Origin: Fluviicola sp.
GTDB lineage: Bacteria > Bacteroidota > Bacteroidia > Flavobacteriales_D > Crocinitomicaceae
Direction: 5' to 3'
NCBI GenBank assembly: GCA_002734085.1
Contig: NVXV01000001.1
Location: 485,000-548,999 of the forward strand
DNA: 64,000 nucleotides
Shown: piece after piece, positions 53,559 through 62,959 of the stretch
How the letters are laid out: every line of letters begins with the position of its first letter
How positions within the stretch are numbered: the stretch's first letter is position 1
Made by a program: the position numbers and the translations under genes
The notes under the pieces: model-generated
What the model saw: only the letters and a program-made list of their open reading frames with translations
What the model was told of the DNA's origin: nothing
Databases searched by the model: none

Positions 53559-54200
53559 ATGAACTTCGTAGACATCATCATTATAGTGCCGCTGATTTAC
53601 GCTGCATGGGTAGGCTTTAAAAAAGGCTTGGTGATTGAAGTGTTTACTCTTCTTGCTTTACTGGTTGGTATTTATGCAGGAATTCATTTTTCCGATTGGA
53701 CTTCAAAACTTATAAAAGACAATATTGATATTGAGGGCAAGTACTTACCTGTTGTAGCATTTACACTCACTTTTCTCGCAGTTGGCGCCATAGTGTTTTT
53801 CGCAGGTAAAATGATTGAACGAATGCTCAAAGTCGTTAATCTAAGTCCGGTAAATAAGATTTTAGGTGTTGTTTTTGGACTAATTAAAATGGTCTATACC
53901 TTAAGTATTCTCATCATTTTATTGGAAACATACGATGAGAGAGGAGATTTTATTCCCGAAGATATAAAATCAGAGTCATTGCTCTATGAGCCAGTAAAGA
54001 TAACAGCCACAGCTACTATTCCAGCGATTGAAGAAAGCACGATTTGGTTGAAAAACAACACGAATGACGCGCTATTTGATGATAAAGATATATCAGTTGA
54101 AGATCTTAAAGAGCTAAAACATACTGCCGATAGTTTAGGGATTACTTTGGAAGATTTAAGAGCATTGAAAGCGGCAAAAGATACTTTAGACCAGAAGTAA
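53559..54200 (+). CDS. CvpA family membrane protein
   Basis: A 213-residue inner-membrane protein with four helices in the first 130 residues. The family start FVDIIIIVPLIYAAWVGFKKGLVIEVFTLLALLVGIYAG and the VNKILGVVFGLIKMVYTLSILIIL segment are typical of CvpA (colicin V production, envelope maintenance). The last 80 residues form a charged tail with a repeated pattern (VEDLKELKHTADSLGITLEDLRALKAAKDTL), probably a helical hairpin. The nuclease gene YhaO-like follows after 56 bases with its own promoter-like box. Confidence 0.85.
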   Translation: MNFVDIIIIVPLIYAAWVGFKKGLVIEVFTLLALLVGIYAGIHFSDWTSKLIKDNIDIEGKYLPVVAFTLTFLAVGAIVFFAGKMIERMLKVVNLSPVNKILGVVFGLIKMVYTLSILIILLETYDERGDFIPEDIKSESLLYEPVKITATATIPAIEESTIWLKNNTNDALFDDKDISVEDLKELKHTADSLGITLEDLRALKAAKDTLDQK

Positions 54201-54213
54201 AACATATTTCAGA

Positions 54214-54240
54214 TTGGAAAGAAAATCTTTCTTACCTTTG
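54214..54240 (+). promoter_or_regulatory. Putative promoter of the YhaO/YhaN pair (TTG-N16-TACCTTTG)
   Basis: TACCTTTG at 54233-54240 matches the -7 consensus, 16 bases before the ATG at 54257. A TTG at 54214-54216 is present, but the spacer is three bases shorter than ideal. Confidence 0.5.
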
Positions 54241-54256
54241 AACAAAGCCGTTTTAC

Positions 54257-55537
54257 ATGTCTCAGTTTAAATTCATACACGCTGCCGATTTACATATCGA
54301 GAGTCCTTATAAAGGGGTGAGTCACATGAATGAAGCGCTGGGTAATGCCTTGGTGGAACACGGAATTCGCGCTTACGAAAAACTTATACAAACAGCAATC
54401 GATGAAGAAATAGACTTTCTTTTGATTGCGGGGGATAGTTTTGACAGCGAGTCGGGTAGTTTAAGTGCGCAGTATCGATTTGTGAGAGGACTAGAACGGT
54501 TAAATTCAAACAACATCCCTGTTTATATTATTTGCGGTAATCACGATCCGCTCAATAGTTGGTCGGAACATTTGCAGTTGCCAGAAAACGTGATTCTTTT
54601 TGAAGCGGATGAGGTTCAACAACATTCGGTTGTGAAGGAAAACAAAACGATTGCAGAAGTGTATGGCGTTAGTTTTGGACAAAAAGAAGAATTTAATAAT
54701 CTAGCGAAAAAGTTCAAGCGCAATGATAAAACGCCTTTTTCAATAGGACTTCTGCACGGAACAATTGCAGGAAATGATGCGCATACGCCCTACTGTAAAT
54801 TTGAAATGGATAATTTACGAGCTTCCAACCTTGATTACTGGGCACTAGGTCATATTCACAAACGAGAAGTACTTTCAGCGCAAAACCCAACGGTAGTTTA
54901 TCCTGGAAATATTCAGGGACGTCACTTTAATGAAACAGGCGAAAAAGGGTGTTCTCTTGTTACTGTAAATCAAGGGAAGTTGGTGAACCACGACTTTATT
55001 TCACTCTCTGATATTGTTTACGAATATAGATCGCTTGATGTTGCTGGACTTGAAAGCATGTCTGCTTTTTTTAATGAAATAAACGCTCTTAAACAAGAGC
55101 TAATAGAAAATGGTAAGTCCTATTTGGTTCGATTACAATTATCTGGCAAGACAGCGCTACATTCCACATTTGCCAAGAGAAATGAGATGGAACAATTGGT
55201 CAGTGATTTCAACAACGAAAATAATTACCAGACAAGTTTCGTCTATATCGATAAGTTCATTCCTGAAACGACTCCAGAAATTGATTTAGAAGCGCGCAAG
55301 CAATCCAGTGATTTTATTGGTGATTTAATCCAGCGTTTTGAACACTATGGTAAAGACAAAGCGTCTCTTGAAGCCTTGAAAAACAGCCTTTTAGAAGAAC
55401 TTGAGTCAACTAAAGTTGGACGTAGTTTGAAAGACGCTGGAATTGAAGAAGAGCTGAATAGGGAGCTTGACGCCATACTTACCAATGCAAAATGGAAATG
55501 CATTGATGGTCTTATCCAAAACGATAGCGAAGCATGA
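54257..55537 (+). CDS. Mre11/SbcD-like DNA exonuclease, YhaO family
   Basis: A 426-residue calcineurin-type nuclease. Phosphodiesterase motifs in order: FIHAADLHIESPYKG (metal Asp/His), LLIAGDSFDSES, YIICGNHDPLNSW, GLLHGTIAGND, and YWALGHIHKREVL. The C-terminal half is helical (residues about 290-426) and should dock on the partner ATPase. YhaO is the SbcD-type subunit known from Bacillus. The last four bases overlap the start of the YhaN-like gene (ATGA), so the two proteins are translated together, as for SbcD/SbcC. Confidence 0.9.
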   Translation: MSQFKFIHAADLHIESPYKGVSHMNEALGNALVEHGIRAYEKLIQTAIDEEIDFLLIAGDSFDSESGSLSAQYRFVRGLERLNSNNIPVYIICGNHDPLNSWSEHLQLPENVILFEADEVQQHSVVKENKTIAEVYGVSFGQKEEFNNLAKKFKRNDKTPFSIGLLHGTIAGNDAHTPYCKFEMDNLRASNLDYWALGHIHKREVLSAQNPTVVYPGNIQGRHFNETGEKGCSLVTVNQGKLVNHDFISLSDIVYEYRSLDVAGLESMSAFFNEINALKQELIENGKSYLVRLQLSGKTALHSTFAKRNEMEQLVSDFNNENNYQTSFVYIDKFIPETTPEIDLEARKQSSDFIGDLIQRFEHYGKDKASLEALKNSLLEELESTKVGRSLKDAGIEEELNRELDAILTNAKWKCIDGLIQNDSEA

Positions 55538-58434
55538 AAATAGATCGGTTACATATCGATGGCTTTGGCGTGTTTCACGATAGGGAAATTAGTGGTTTCA
55601 GTGATGGTGTCAATATTCTTTATGGACCGAACGAAGCAGGAAAATCTACACTTTTAGACTTTATTCGCTTTACACTTTTTGATTATCCGAGGTTTTTGGA
55701 TGAACGTCGACCACCGATAAATGGAGGAAAGCACGGTGGAAGGGCTTGGCTAAAAAGTAGTAACAACGAACCTCTTTCAATTTACAGAAGTGGGAATGCG
55801 AAGGATGTGCTGATTAATTATAAAAACGAAGAGACTTCAAACATTAATATATATCGCCAGTTAATAGGCAATGCTTCTATTGATTTATACAAAAATGTAT
55901 ATGCAATAACGCTGGATGAACTCATGGAAGTTCAGCAGTTAAGCGATTCTGGTATGGAAGATCGTATCTTTAGTATGGGAATGGGATTATCTGGGGTGGA
56001 CTTTGGTAAGTTTGAATCAGGACTGATTGACCATGCAGACAATTTTTTCAAAGCCCGTGGTAGAACTCAAGTTTTACCTGAGTTAGTCGATAAAATACAA
56101 AAGAAAGAGGAGGCTATCCTTCAATTAAAGAACAAGCTAGGTGAATATAATCGATTATCGGAGAAGAAGGAAGAATTGGAGCGTCAACTCGACTCAATTC
56201 GGAAAAATCGAGAGGAATTAAGTACAGCGAAAAACAAATATTCAGATTTATCAAAGGCTTATACCGCCTTTGTGGAATATCAAGAAGCGCAAACAGTTTT
56301 AAAGGATATCGGCGACCTAAAAACACATTCAGAAAAGTTTTTGGAGCAATTTGAAACAGTTAAGAAACAGATTTCAGCCGAAGAGCAGCAGCTTGAGGAA
56401 CTAAAACAAAAAATTGAACAACTTACCGAGGAAAAGTCAAAGTTAAAGTGGGACAAAGCACTTTCAGAACAATCACACTTACTGGATTATTTCAAAACTA
56501 CGGTCAAGTTATATGAAGAAGCAAAAGCACGAAACGAAAATGAAAAGGAAAAACGTGCCAATGCTGAATCAAACAAAGAGACGATTATTAAACGACTCGG
56601 GTCAACAATTTCAGAAGAACAACTCATTGATTTAGAGGGTGCTTTTGACATCCAATCTAAAGCAACAGAAATAGTTGAGGCACAACAAAAATTAGAACGT
56701 CAACGCGATACAAAGAAAGAAGTTGAAGCACGAATCATTTTTGAACGTGACGCATTGAAAGAGAAAAATGCACAGTTGCAAAGTAAAATTGAGGCGCATT
56801 CAATCAGCTCAAAAGAGGCTCGAGAAAAAGCAAATAAAGAACGTATTGAATTAGATACCGCTTTCAAACAAGCACTTGAAAAAGCGGGAGGGAATTCAAG
56901 CAAACCTTCCAAGACTCCTTTGTATTTAGCACTTATTTTTCTACTTGTTGGAGGAGGACTGTTTTTTGTGAATCTCATTGCTGGAGGAATTGTTACAGGA
57001 ATTGCTTTGATCAGTTTGCTCGTTGTCTTGTTTACTTCGAAGAGTAGCCCTGTTAATTTCACTACTGAAAATCCAACAGAAATCAATAAGCGGATAGATA
57101 AGTTAAATACAGCAATCAGTACGTTTGATGACCTACTTGAAAAGAAGCAAGAAGTTTCAGAGCAATTGAACACAAAAGAAAAAGAGAGGCAATCAATTTC
57201 GGAAGAACTACAATCGCTCAACGAGTCATTCAACGAGCAAGACCAAAGGTGGAAAGCAGTATTGAAATATTCGGCGCTACCTTTAGATTTATCGCCACAA
57301 CAAACAGGCGATTTCATTAGCAACGTGGAAGAGTTCAAGCGACAACACCGAGCTTGTTTAGAAGCGGAGAAGTCTGTTGAAAACAACGCGTCATTGATTA
57401 AAACCTTTGAAGATAAGTTACGCACGGTTGCACCAGAAATCGAAACAGTAGAAGCTCCATTTATTTATGACCTCATTGGTAAAATCGAAGAAAACGAAGA
57501 CCAAAAACGAAAGAGCGAAGCATTAGATGAAACACTCCTCCAAAAGATAAATGATAAAGAAGCTGTTCTTTCAAAAATAACACGATACAAAGAAAACTTG
57601 GACGAAGTGTTAGCTACTATAGGCGTTGAAAATGAGACCGAGCTTTACAATCATTTTGAGTTACAGCAGAAATTCCAAGAGGCAAAAGAAAAGAAGTCAA
57701 ATGCAGCCAAAAACATTCGAACATTGTGCGGGGCAGAAAAGCTTGAGTCGACTATTGATGAACTAGAAGAATATACACCTTCGCTTCTCAACACGAAAAA
57801 AGAAGCAACCGAACAAGATTATGAAGCAATAAAGAATCAATTCGATGAGATGAATCGGGAACTTGCTTCGGTCACGACGGATATCAGACATATACTTGAG
57901 CCCGACGAAATGTACGAACTGCAAAACAACAAGGAAAGCTTAGAAACCCGACTTATTGAAGAAACAAAGGAATGGTTGTCTACAAAAATGGCCTTGGCAA
58001 TCTTGAACGAAAGCAAGCAAAAATATGAAGCTGAAAAACAACCTGAAGTAATCACCCAAACCAGAGAATATTTCAAAGCAATCACTGAAAACGCTTATGA
58101 AGATTTAAGAATTTCGCTCAGCGAAAAGCATGTGAGTATCATTGATGCCCAGGGAAAGCAAAAAACCGTTGAAGAATTAAGTCGTGGAACTCGAGAACAA
58201 TTACTATTGGCATTGCGAATGGGGTTAATTGAAGAATATGAAAAAAGCACAGAACCCCTACCTGTTGTGCTAGATGATATCATGGTTAACTTTGACGTAC
58301 ACCGGGCTGAAAATTTAGCTAAAGTGCTTACGAATTTCGCTCAAAACCGACAGGTGATATTGTTTACTTGTCATGAGCACACGAGGGATTTGTTTAAGGG
58401 GCATGGCGCGACTGTGATTGATTGGAAAATTTAA
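55534..58434 (+). CDS. Rad50/SbcC-like coiled-coil ATPase, YhaN family, with a membrane hairpin
   Basis: A 966-residue SMC-like ATPase and partner of the nuclease upstream. Walker A GPNEAGKSTLLDF is at about 31-43. A long coiled coil (about 170-460) leads to two hydrophobic segments (about 462-500, YLALIFLLVGGGLFFVNLIAG and GIVTGIALISLLVVLFT) in the middle of the chain, then a second coiled coil (about 520-860). The ABC signature LSRGTREQLLLALRMG (about 881) and Walker B PLPVVLDDIMVNFD follow. There is no zinc hook CxxC; the membrane hairpin sits where Rad50 has its hook. Probably involved in DNA end processing at the membrane (inference). Confidence 0.9.
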   Translation: MKIDRLHIDGFGVFHDREISGFSDGVNILYGPNEAGKSTLLDFIRFTLFDYPRFLDERRPPINGGKHGGRAWLKSSNNEPLSIYRSGNAKDVLINYKNEETSNINIYRQLIGNASIDLYKNVYAITLDELMEVQQLSDSGMEDRIFSMGMGLSGVDFGKFESGLIDHADNFFKARGRTQVLPELVDKIQKKEEAILQLKNKLGEYNRLSEKKEELERQLDSIRKNREELSTAKNKYSDLSKAYTAFVEYQEAQTVLKDIGDLKTHSEKFLEQFETVKKQISAEEQQLEELKQKIEQLTEEKSKLKWDKALSEQSHLLDYFKTTVKLYEEAKARNENEKEKRANAESNKETIIKRLGSTISEEQLIDLEGAFDIQSKATEIVEAQQKLERQRDTKKEVEARIIFERDALKEKNAQLQSKIEAHSISSKEAREKANKERIELDTAFKQALEKAGGNSSKPSKTPLYLALIFLLVGGGLFFVNLIAGGIVTGIALISLLVVLFTSKSSPVNFTTENPTEINKRIDKLNTAISTFDDLLEKKQEVSEQLNTKEKERQSISEELQSLNESFNEQDQRWKAVLKYSALPLDLSPQQTGDFISNVEEFKRQHRACLEAEKSVENNASLIKTFEDKLRTVAPEIETVEAPFIYDLIGKIEENEDQKRKSEALDETLLQKINDKEAVLSKITRYKENLDEVLATIGVENETELYNHFELQQKFQEAKEKKSNAAKNIRTLCGAEKLESTIDELEEYTPSLLNTKKEATEQDYEAIKNQFDEMNRELASVTTDIRHILEPDEMYELQNNKESLETRLIEETKEWLSTKMALAILNESKQKYEAEKQPEVITQTREYFKAITENAYEDLRISLSEKHVSIIDAQGKQKTVEELSRGTREQLLLALRMGLIEEYEKSTEPLPVVLDDIMVNFDVHRAENLAKVLTNFAQNRQVILFTCHEHTRDLFKGHGATVIDWKI

Positions 58435-58483
58435 TAATTTAAAGTCACAGCCCTAATTGGAAATGAAATATTTTTAAATTTCT

Positions 58484-58514
58484 TTGGTTATTAATCTTTG
58501 ATTATTACATTTGT
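58484..58514 (+). promoter_or_regulatory. Sigma-A promoter of the subtilisin operon (TTG-N20-TACATTTG)
   Basis: TTG at 58484-58486 and TACATTTG at 58507-58514 are 20 bases apart. The ATG at 58555 is 40 bases downstream. The same promoter probably serves the four genes that follow one another without gaps. Confidence 0.65.
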
Positions 58515-58554
58515 AATCAGTAAGAACCAGATACTAACACTTTAATCACTATTT

Positions 58555-61500
58555 ATGAGACTTCTTTTATTATCCTTCCTAATCTTAAGCCAATTTTCCC
58601 AAAGTCAAAACACTCAAACATACTTATCCGAATCATGGATTGGACAGGGTGGGCTTCTTGCTACATTTTATCAAAATCACTCCGAAACGGACGTTTTTGG
58701 GAATGTATACGTTTCGGGATCCACCATTAATACAAATAATAATCATGACTTATTATTACAAAAATTCGATAGACGAGGGAATTTATTGTGGGAAAATATT
58801 ATTAATGGTGCAGCAGACATGGATGATATGGCTGCAAAATTTTATTTAGATGACGACGCCAATATTTATTTGACTGGTGCAATGACTAATTCAGCAAATG
58901 ACGATGTTGATTTGTTTGTAAGAAAATATGATACTGATGGGCAATTTATTTGGAGTTATACTTATGATAATCCCAACAATCAGGGGGCAAAAGATTTTGG
59001 AGTTGGTATTGTTGGAAATGACCAAATGATTGTTGTTACTGGCGCAAGTGAAGGTCAAAACTCATCTTATGATTATATCACTATAGCTATTGATGAGTCA
59101 AATGGAAATATGATTTGGGAATCCTCATATGATTACTTGCAATTAGATGATATAGCTAGTGTTATAAAAATAGGATCTTCCAGTGTTTATGTATCGGGTG
59201 GGAGCCAAGATAGTATTTCACCTATTAGTTGGGAAGTAGCCACTATCGAATACTCTTTAAGCAATGGCAATCAATTAAGTGTAAGAAGAAGCTCGGGAAG
59301 TTCTACTGTTGGTGTAAATGAAATAAATGATATTACGATTAATAATGACAACATTTTTTTAACGGGTAGAGTTCAAAATGATAGCACTGGGTATGATGTT
59401 GTAACCTATAAGTTAAATAGTCAACTCTCATTAATATGGGAACAGCATTTTGATTTCAACAATTTGAATGATGCTGGAAACGGTATCAAAGTTGATAGTC
59501 AGGGCAATGTTATAGTGGCAGGCTATGTTTCTGACTCTTTAGAATTTGAGAATTATTGTATCTTAAAATATGATAATAACGGTTCTCTTCTGTGGACTAA
59601 GACATATAACGGTCAATATAATGGTAATGATAGAGCTGTACAATTAGTTGTTGATAATCAAGACAATATTTTTGTAACGGGTTCATCAATGAATAATACA
59701 AACCTCGACTACTTAACTATCGGATTAGATTCTTCAGGGAGCTTGACATGTGAAGCTATTTTTGATGGTGTAAATGAGAATGACGATGTGCCAAATAGTA
59801 TGGCTATTGATAATGGAGGTAACCTTATTGTTGTTGGACAAAGTGAACATCAAAATGGAGTTTATAAGAATACTACCGTAAAATACTCACTTTTTTTACG
59901 TGAGAAGACTGTTGTTACCCCCTCAAATGGAGACGCTCCATATTTAAATAATAATCTTATACTAAGATTTGATAAATCAAAGCTAAATCTTTCGACTATA
60001 GATAAAAAGGCTTTTATTGCTGGTGACTTAGAGTCATTTGTTGATTCTAGTTTTATTGTTGAAATGAATAGCTTAACAAGCTTTAATTGGGAGAGAATAC
60101 CAACTTATAAAGTGCATAGAGGAGCTACAACTGCAGATTCAATGTCTATTTCTAGGCAAGGTGATACCATTCGACTACCTGATTTTTGGGCATCTTTAAT
60201 TGTTGAAATACCTGATGGGTTTGATGAACAAACAATTGCTGATACGCTTAAATCTATTTTTGGTATTCATCATTCACAATTAGAATTTATTTATCAAAAT
60301 ACAGATGTTCCTAATGATGCTTTTTATACTTTAGGTTATCAGCTAGGTCTCCATCCTAATATTACTTATCCAGATGCGGATATTGATGTTGAAGGAGCAT
60401 GGGAGATAATTGAGAATGCCAGTGGGCAAAAGGGGGATCATGATGTAAAAGTTGGTATATATGATCACCTTATTGATTACTCACATCCAGAATTTGGATA
60501 CTCAGGGCTTTTACAAAATTCAAAAATCATTGGAGGTCGAAATTACCTTACACCGACTAGTGATATTAGCGATGGAAACTCAATATCTGCAACCCATGGA
60601 ACTAAGACTGCAGGTATAATTGGGGCATACAGAAATGATATGATTGGTATTGCTGGTATAGCTGGAGGAGATATATCCCTTAATGAGTCAATGTTTACTA
60701 AAAGAGGGGTTGAGTTGTATTCTTTAGGTGTTTTTTACAATAGTTGGGTAACAACCTCAAGTACTATTGCTGAAGCTTTGATTGAGGGCTCATCTAACAC
60801 AACTAGTAATTATGGATTTGGTTTAGATCTTGCAAACCATAGCTATTCAAGTCAAGGGTATCCTGATCCAGAAGTAAAAGATGCGCTGAAGGTTAGTTGG
60901 CGGAATAATACTATAAATGTTGCTGCAAGAGGGAATTTAGGTAATTCGAATCCTTTGGAGTATCCTGCTTGCTACATCGATGAAGAATGGATTATTAATG
61001 TTGTTGCCAGTGGTGACGACGGTAATAGGAAAATTTCGGGTGCTAATTCTAATGGTCCTGATAATTCATGGGCTTCTTCTTATGGGAAATCTGCAAATAA
61101 TCCCTCACCAGCATGTTATGTTGATGTTATGGCGCCTGGCGTATTGAACTTAGTATCAACAACAACTAATCAAAATAATACAGATCCTCAAATGTCAGGG
61201 TGTAACACACCCCTGATACAAAATCTTGGAAATTATTCTTGCTTCAATGGCACTTCCGCTGCTGCCCCGCATGTTACTGGTGTTGCTGCCTTAATGTATA
61301 GTTCTCATGACCCAGGTGATCATTGGGACTATAAAAACGTACTTAGTACTGAAGATGTTGAAAATATTTTAGAAAAAACAACATACAAGACTCCTAATCA
61401 ATATGATCATGATGATGGTTATGGATTAGTAAATGCCAAAGAAGCAGTTAAACAAGTTACACGTCCGTATACTGTAAGACATCAAAACTATCATATTTGG

Positions 61501-62196
61501 GATGGAGTTACAACTTTTGTAGGAACTACTACTCAACCAACGATATACATATTTGGTGCAGAAGAAGCTATTGGAATTCCAAACCAAACCCCGTTTTCTT
61601 ATGCTGAATTATATAAGGTGACCTGGGATGTCAGTTACACACCGTCAGGCAATAATGAAATAATTGATTGGTGGAAAGTGAAATCTAGGACATTTGGTAG
61701 TCAATCGAATAATGGTCTTAATAGTCTCCACTTATTCTATTATGATAACAATATTTTTGCTGAAAACTATACGGTTGATATAATTAATAATTCTGTTACT
61801 GGAACCGTAACAGCTTGGTATTGGAAAATTGTTGGTAATTATGGGGATGGGACTTATTGGTTTCCAAAAGACCCTAATGATTTGCAATATACTTATGCTT
61901 TACATCTGTTTGATACTACTCCTAACGCAGACCTTGAAACGGAATCAAAAGATGATGATTTGATTGTATATCCTAACCCATCAAGCTCTGAAATATCAGT
62001 AAAAAACATTCCTCTAACTGCCAATGTTAAAGAAATAAAAATATTTGATCCCTCAGGTAGAATTGTTAAAGAGATAAATGTTGAGAATGATTCAAACAAC
62101 ATCAATATCAATATAGAAGAATTAAGTAATGGTTTTTATTACCTACAATTATTAGGTGATGATTACAAAAATTCTACAAAATTCTACAAAAATTAG
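58555..62196 (+). CDS. Subtilisin-family (S8) protease with N-terminal propeller repeats and T9SS tail
   Basis: A 1213-residue secreted protease. A signal peptide (MRLLLLSFLILSQFSQSQ) is followed by about eight SBBP-type repeats of roughly 48 residues (about 45-430; for example NVYVSGSTINTNNNHDLLLQ, NIYLTGAMTNSANDDVDL, NVIVAGYVSDSLEFENY). Next is a spacer with a propeptide-like region (about 450-600), then the S8 domain: VGIYDHLIDYSHPEFG (catalytic Asp near 638), SATHGTKTAGIIGA (His near 681) and CFNGTSAAAPHVTGVAAL (Ser near 901). The type A sorting domain runs from about 1139 (IVYPNPSSSEISV) to STKFYKN. All catalytic residues are present. Two barrel-like genes follow immediately. Confidence 0.92.
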   Translation: MRLLLLSFLILSQFSQSQNTQTYLSESWIGQGGLLATFYQNHSETDVFGNVYVSGSTINTNNNHDLLLQKFDRRGNLLWENIINGAADMDDMAAKFYLDDDANIYLTGAMTNSANDDVDLFVRKYDTDGQFIWSYTYDNPNNQGAKDFGVGIVGNDQMIVVTGASEGQNSSYDYITIAIDESNGNMIWESSYDYLQLDDIASVIKIGSSSVYVSGGSQDSISPISWEVATIEYSLSNGNQLSVRRSSGSSTVGVNEINDITINNDNIFLTGRVQNDSTGYDVVTYKLNSQLSLIWEQHFDFNNLNDAGNGIKVDSQGNVIVAGYVSDSLEFENYCILKYDNNGSLLWTKTYNGQYNGNDRAVQLVVDNQDNIFVTGSSMNNTNLDYLTIGLDSSGSLTCEAIFDGVNENDDVPNSMAIDNGGNLIVVGQSEHQNGVYKNTTVKYSLFLREKTVVTPSNGDAPYLNNNLILRFDKSKLNLSTIDKKAFIAGDLESFVDSSFIVEMNSLTSFNWERIPTYKVHRGATTADSMSISRQGDTIRLPDFWASLIVEIPDGFDEQTIADTLKSIFGIHHSQLEFIYQNTDVPNDAFYTLGYQLGLHPNITYPDADIDVEGAWEIIENASGQKGDHDVKVGIYDHLIDYSHPEFGYSGLLQNSKIIGGRNYLTPTSDISDGNSISATHGTKTAGIIGAYRNDMIGIAGIAGGDISLNESMFTKRGVELYSLGVFYNSWVTTSSTIAEALIEGSSNTTSNYGFGLDLANHSYSSQGYPDPEVKDALKVSWRNNTINVAARGNLGNSNPLEYPACYIDEEWIINVVASGDDGNRKISGANSNGPDNSWASSYGKSANNPSPACYVDVMAPGVLNLVSTTTNQNNTDPQMSGCNTPLIQNLGNYSCFNGTSAAAPHVTGVAALMYSSHDPGDHWDYKNVLSTEDVENILEKTTYKTPNQYDHDDGYGLVNAKEAVKQVTRPYTVRHQNYHIWDGVTTFVGTTTQPTIYIFGAEEAIGIPNQTPFSYAELYKVTWDVSYTPSGNNEIIDWWKVKSRTFGSQSNNGLNSLHLFYYDNNIFAENYTVDIINNSVTGTVTAWYWKIVGNYGDGTYWFPKDPNDLQYTYALHLFDTTPNADLETESKDDDLIVYPNPSSSEISVKNIPLTANVKEIKIFDPSGRIVKEINVENDSNNININIEELSNGFYYLQLLGDDYKNSTKFYKN
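62171..62190 (+). repeat. Tandem 10-base repeat at the 3' end of the protease gene
   Basis: ATTCTACAAA occurs twice in a row (62171-62180 and 62181-62190), followed by AATT. It encodes the NSTKFYKN tail just before the stop and the start of the next gene. Slippage here would shift the end of the protease. Confidence 0.5.
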
Positions 62197-62200
62197 AATA

Positions 62201-62959
62201 TTGAAAAAACTTCTTATAATCATATTATTTCCCTTTACTATTCTTTCACAGAACGGTAATACCTTTAGAATCGAATTCAACACTGATTTTAGAGGGTATG
62301 AGATGAATGAATTTAATGAGCGAATCAATGATCCAGCTTTTATAGATACTAGTTTATACGATGAGCTTTCACGGATTTCTTTATCGGAAGGCTTTAATTT
62401 CGGGATGTCCATTTCTTATCGTCCATTTAAATTTATAAGTTTAGGTGTCTATGGTGGTTATCAGTATGGTTCTGTAAAACGCGATTTAAGATTTGTTTTT
62501 TATCAAGGGGGCAATGGAATACCAAATGACACATTATTTTTAGAACGGAGATACGAAGCTCAATCTTATAATGCTGGATTAAATGCAAAACTCATATTTA
62601 ATCAAATGAATTTTTGGTCTAAATATTCATTGTTAAAAAAAATTGAAAGCGCCCTGAATATACAAGTAGGTTATGGATGGACCAGCTTAATGACCTATGA
62701 CTCATCTGAAGATTATGGTAATGAAGACTTTAAAGGGTATTATCATGCACAAGGGGTTCAGCTCACTTCATCATTCAAAATTGGATATATACTCACTAAG
62801 AATAATTATTTTTCAAGTATTGGACTTAACCTTGGTTATCAATATTACGTCACTTCTGACTTACAAGCAGAGGGGGGATTATTCTTTCCTAATAATGAAA
62901 AAACAAAGCTTGATTTTTCAGGTTTTAACATCGGTTTATATTTAAGTATAGGAAGGTGA
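62201..62959 (+). CDS. Outer-membrane beta-barrel-like protein A
   Basis: A 252-residue exported protein. The open frame extends upstream to 62156 inside the protease gene, but the natural start is TTG at 62201, four bases after the protease stop, because the chain then begins with a signal peptide (MKKLLIIILFPFTILSQ). The mature part alternates hydrophobic residues in strands (GMSISYRPFKFISLGVYGGYQYG, FSSIGLNLGYQYYVTS) and ends FNIGLYLSIGR, like a small outer-membrane barrel. It is a paralogue of the next gene: both have the N-terminal motif Y-x-M-x-E-F-N-E and the same layout. Function unknown. Confidence 0.75.
   Translation: MKKLLIIILFPFTILSQNGNTFRIEFNTDFRGYEMNEFNERINDPAFIDTSLYDELSRISLSEGFNFGMSISYRPFKFISLGVYGGYQYGSVKRDLRFVFYQGGNGIPNDTLFLERRYEAQSYNAGLNAKLIFNQMNFWSKYSLLKKIESALNIQVGYGWTSLMTYDSSEDYGNEDFKGYYHAQGVQLTSSFKIGYILTKNNYFSSIGLNLGYQYYVTSDLQAEGGLFFPNNEKTKLDFSGFNIGLYLSIGR

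Noticed and set aside
56700..57425. A 241-codon minus-strand open frame inside the YhaN-like gene
   Set aside because: It is antisense to the coiled coil, Ser/Cys-rich, has no recognisable motif and no promoter; it reflects codon bias of the sense strand.
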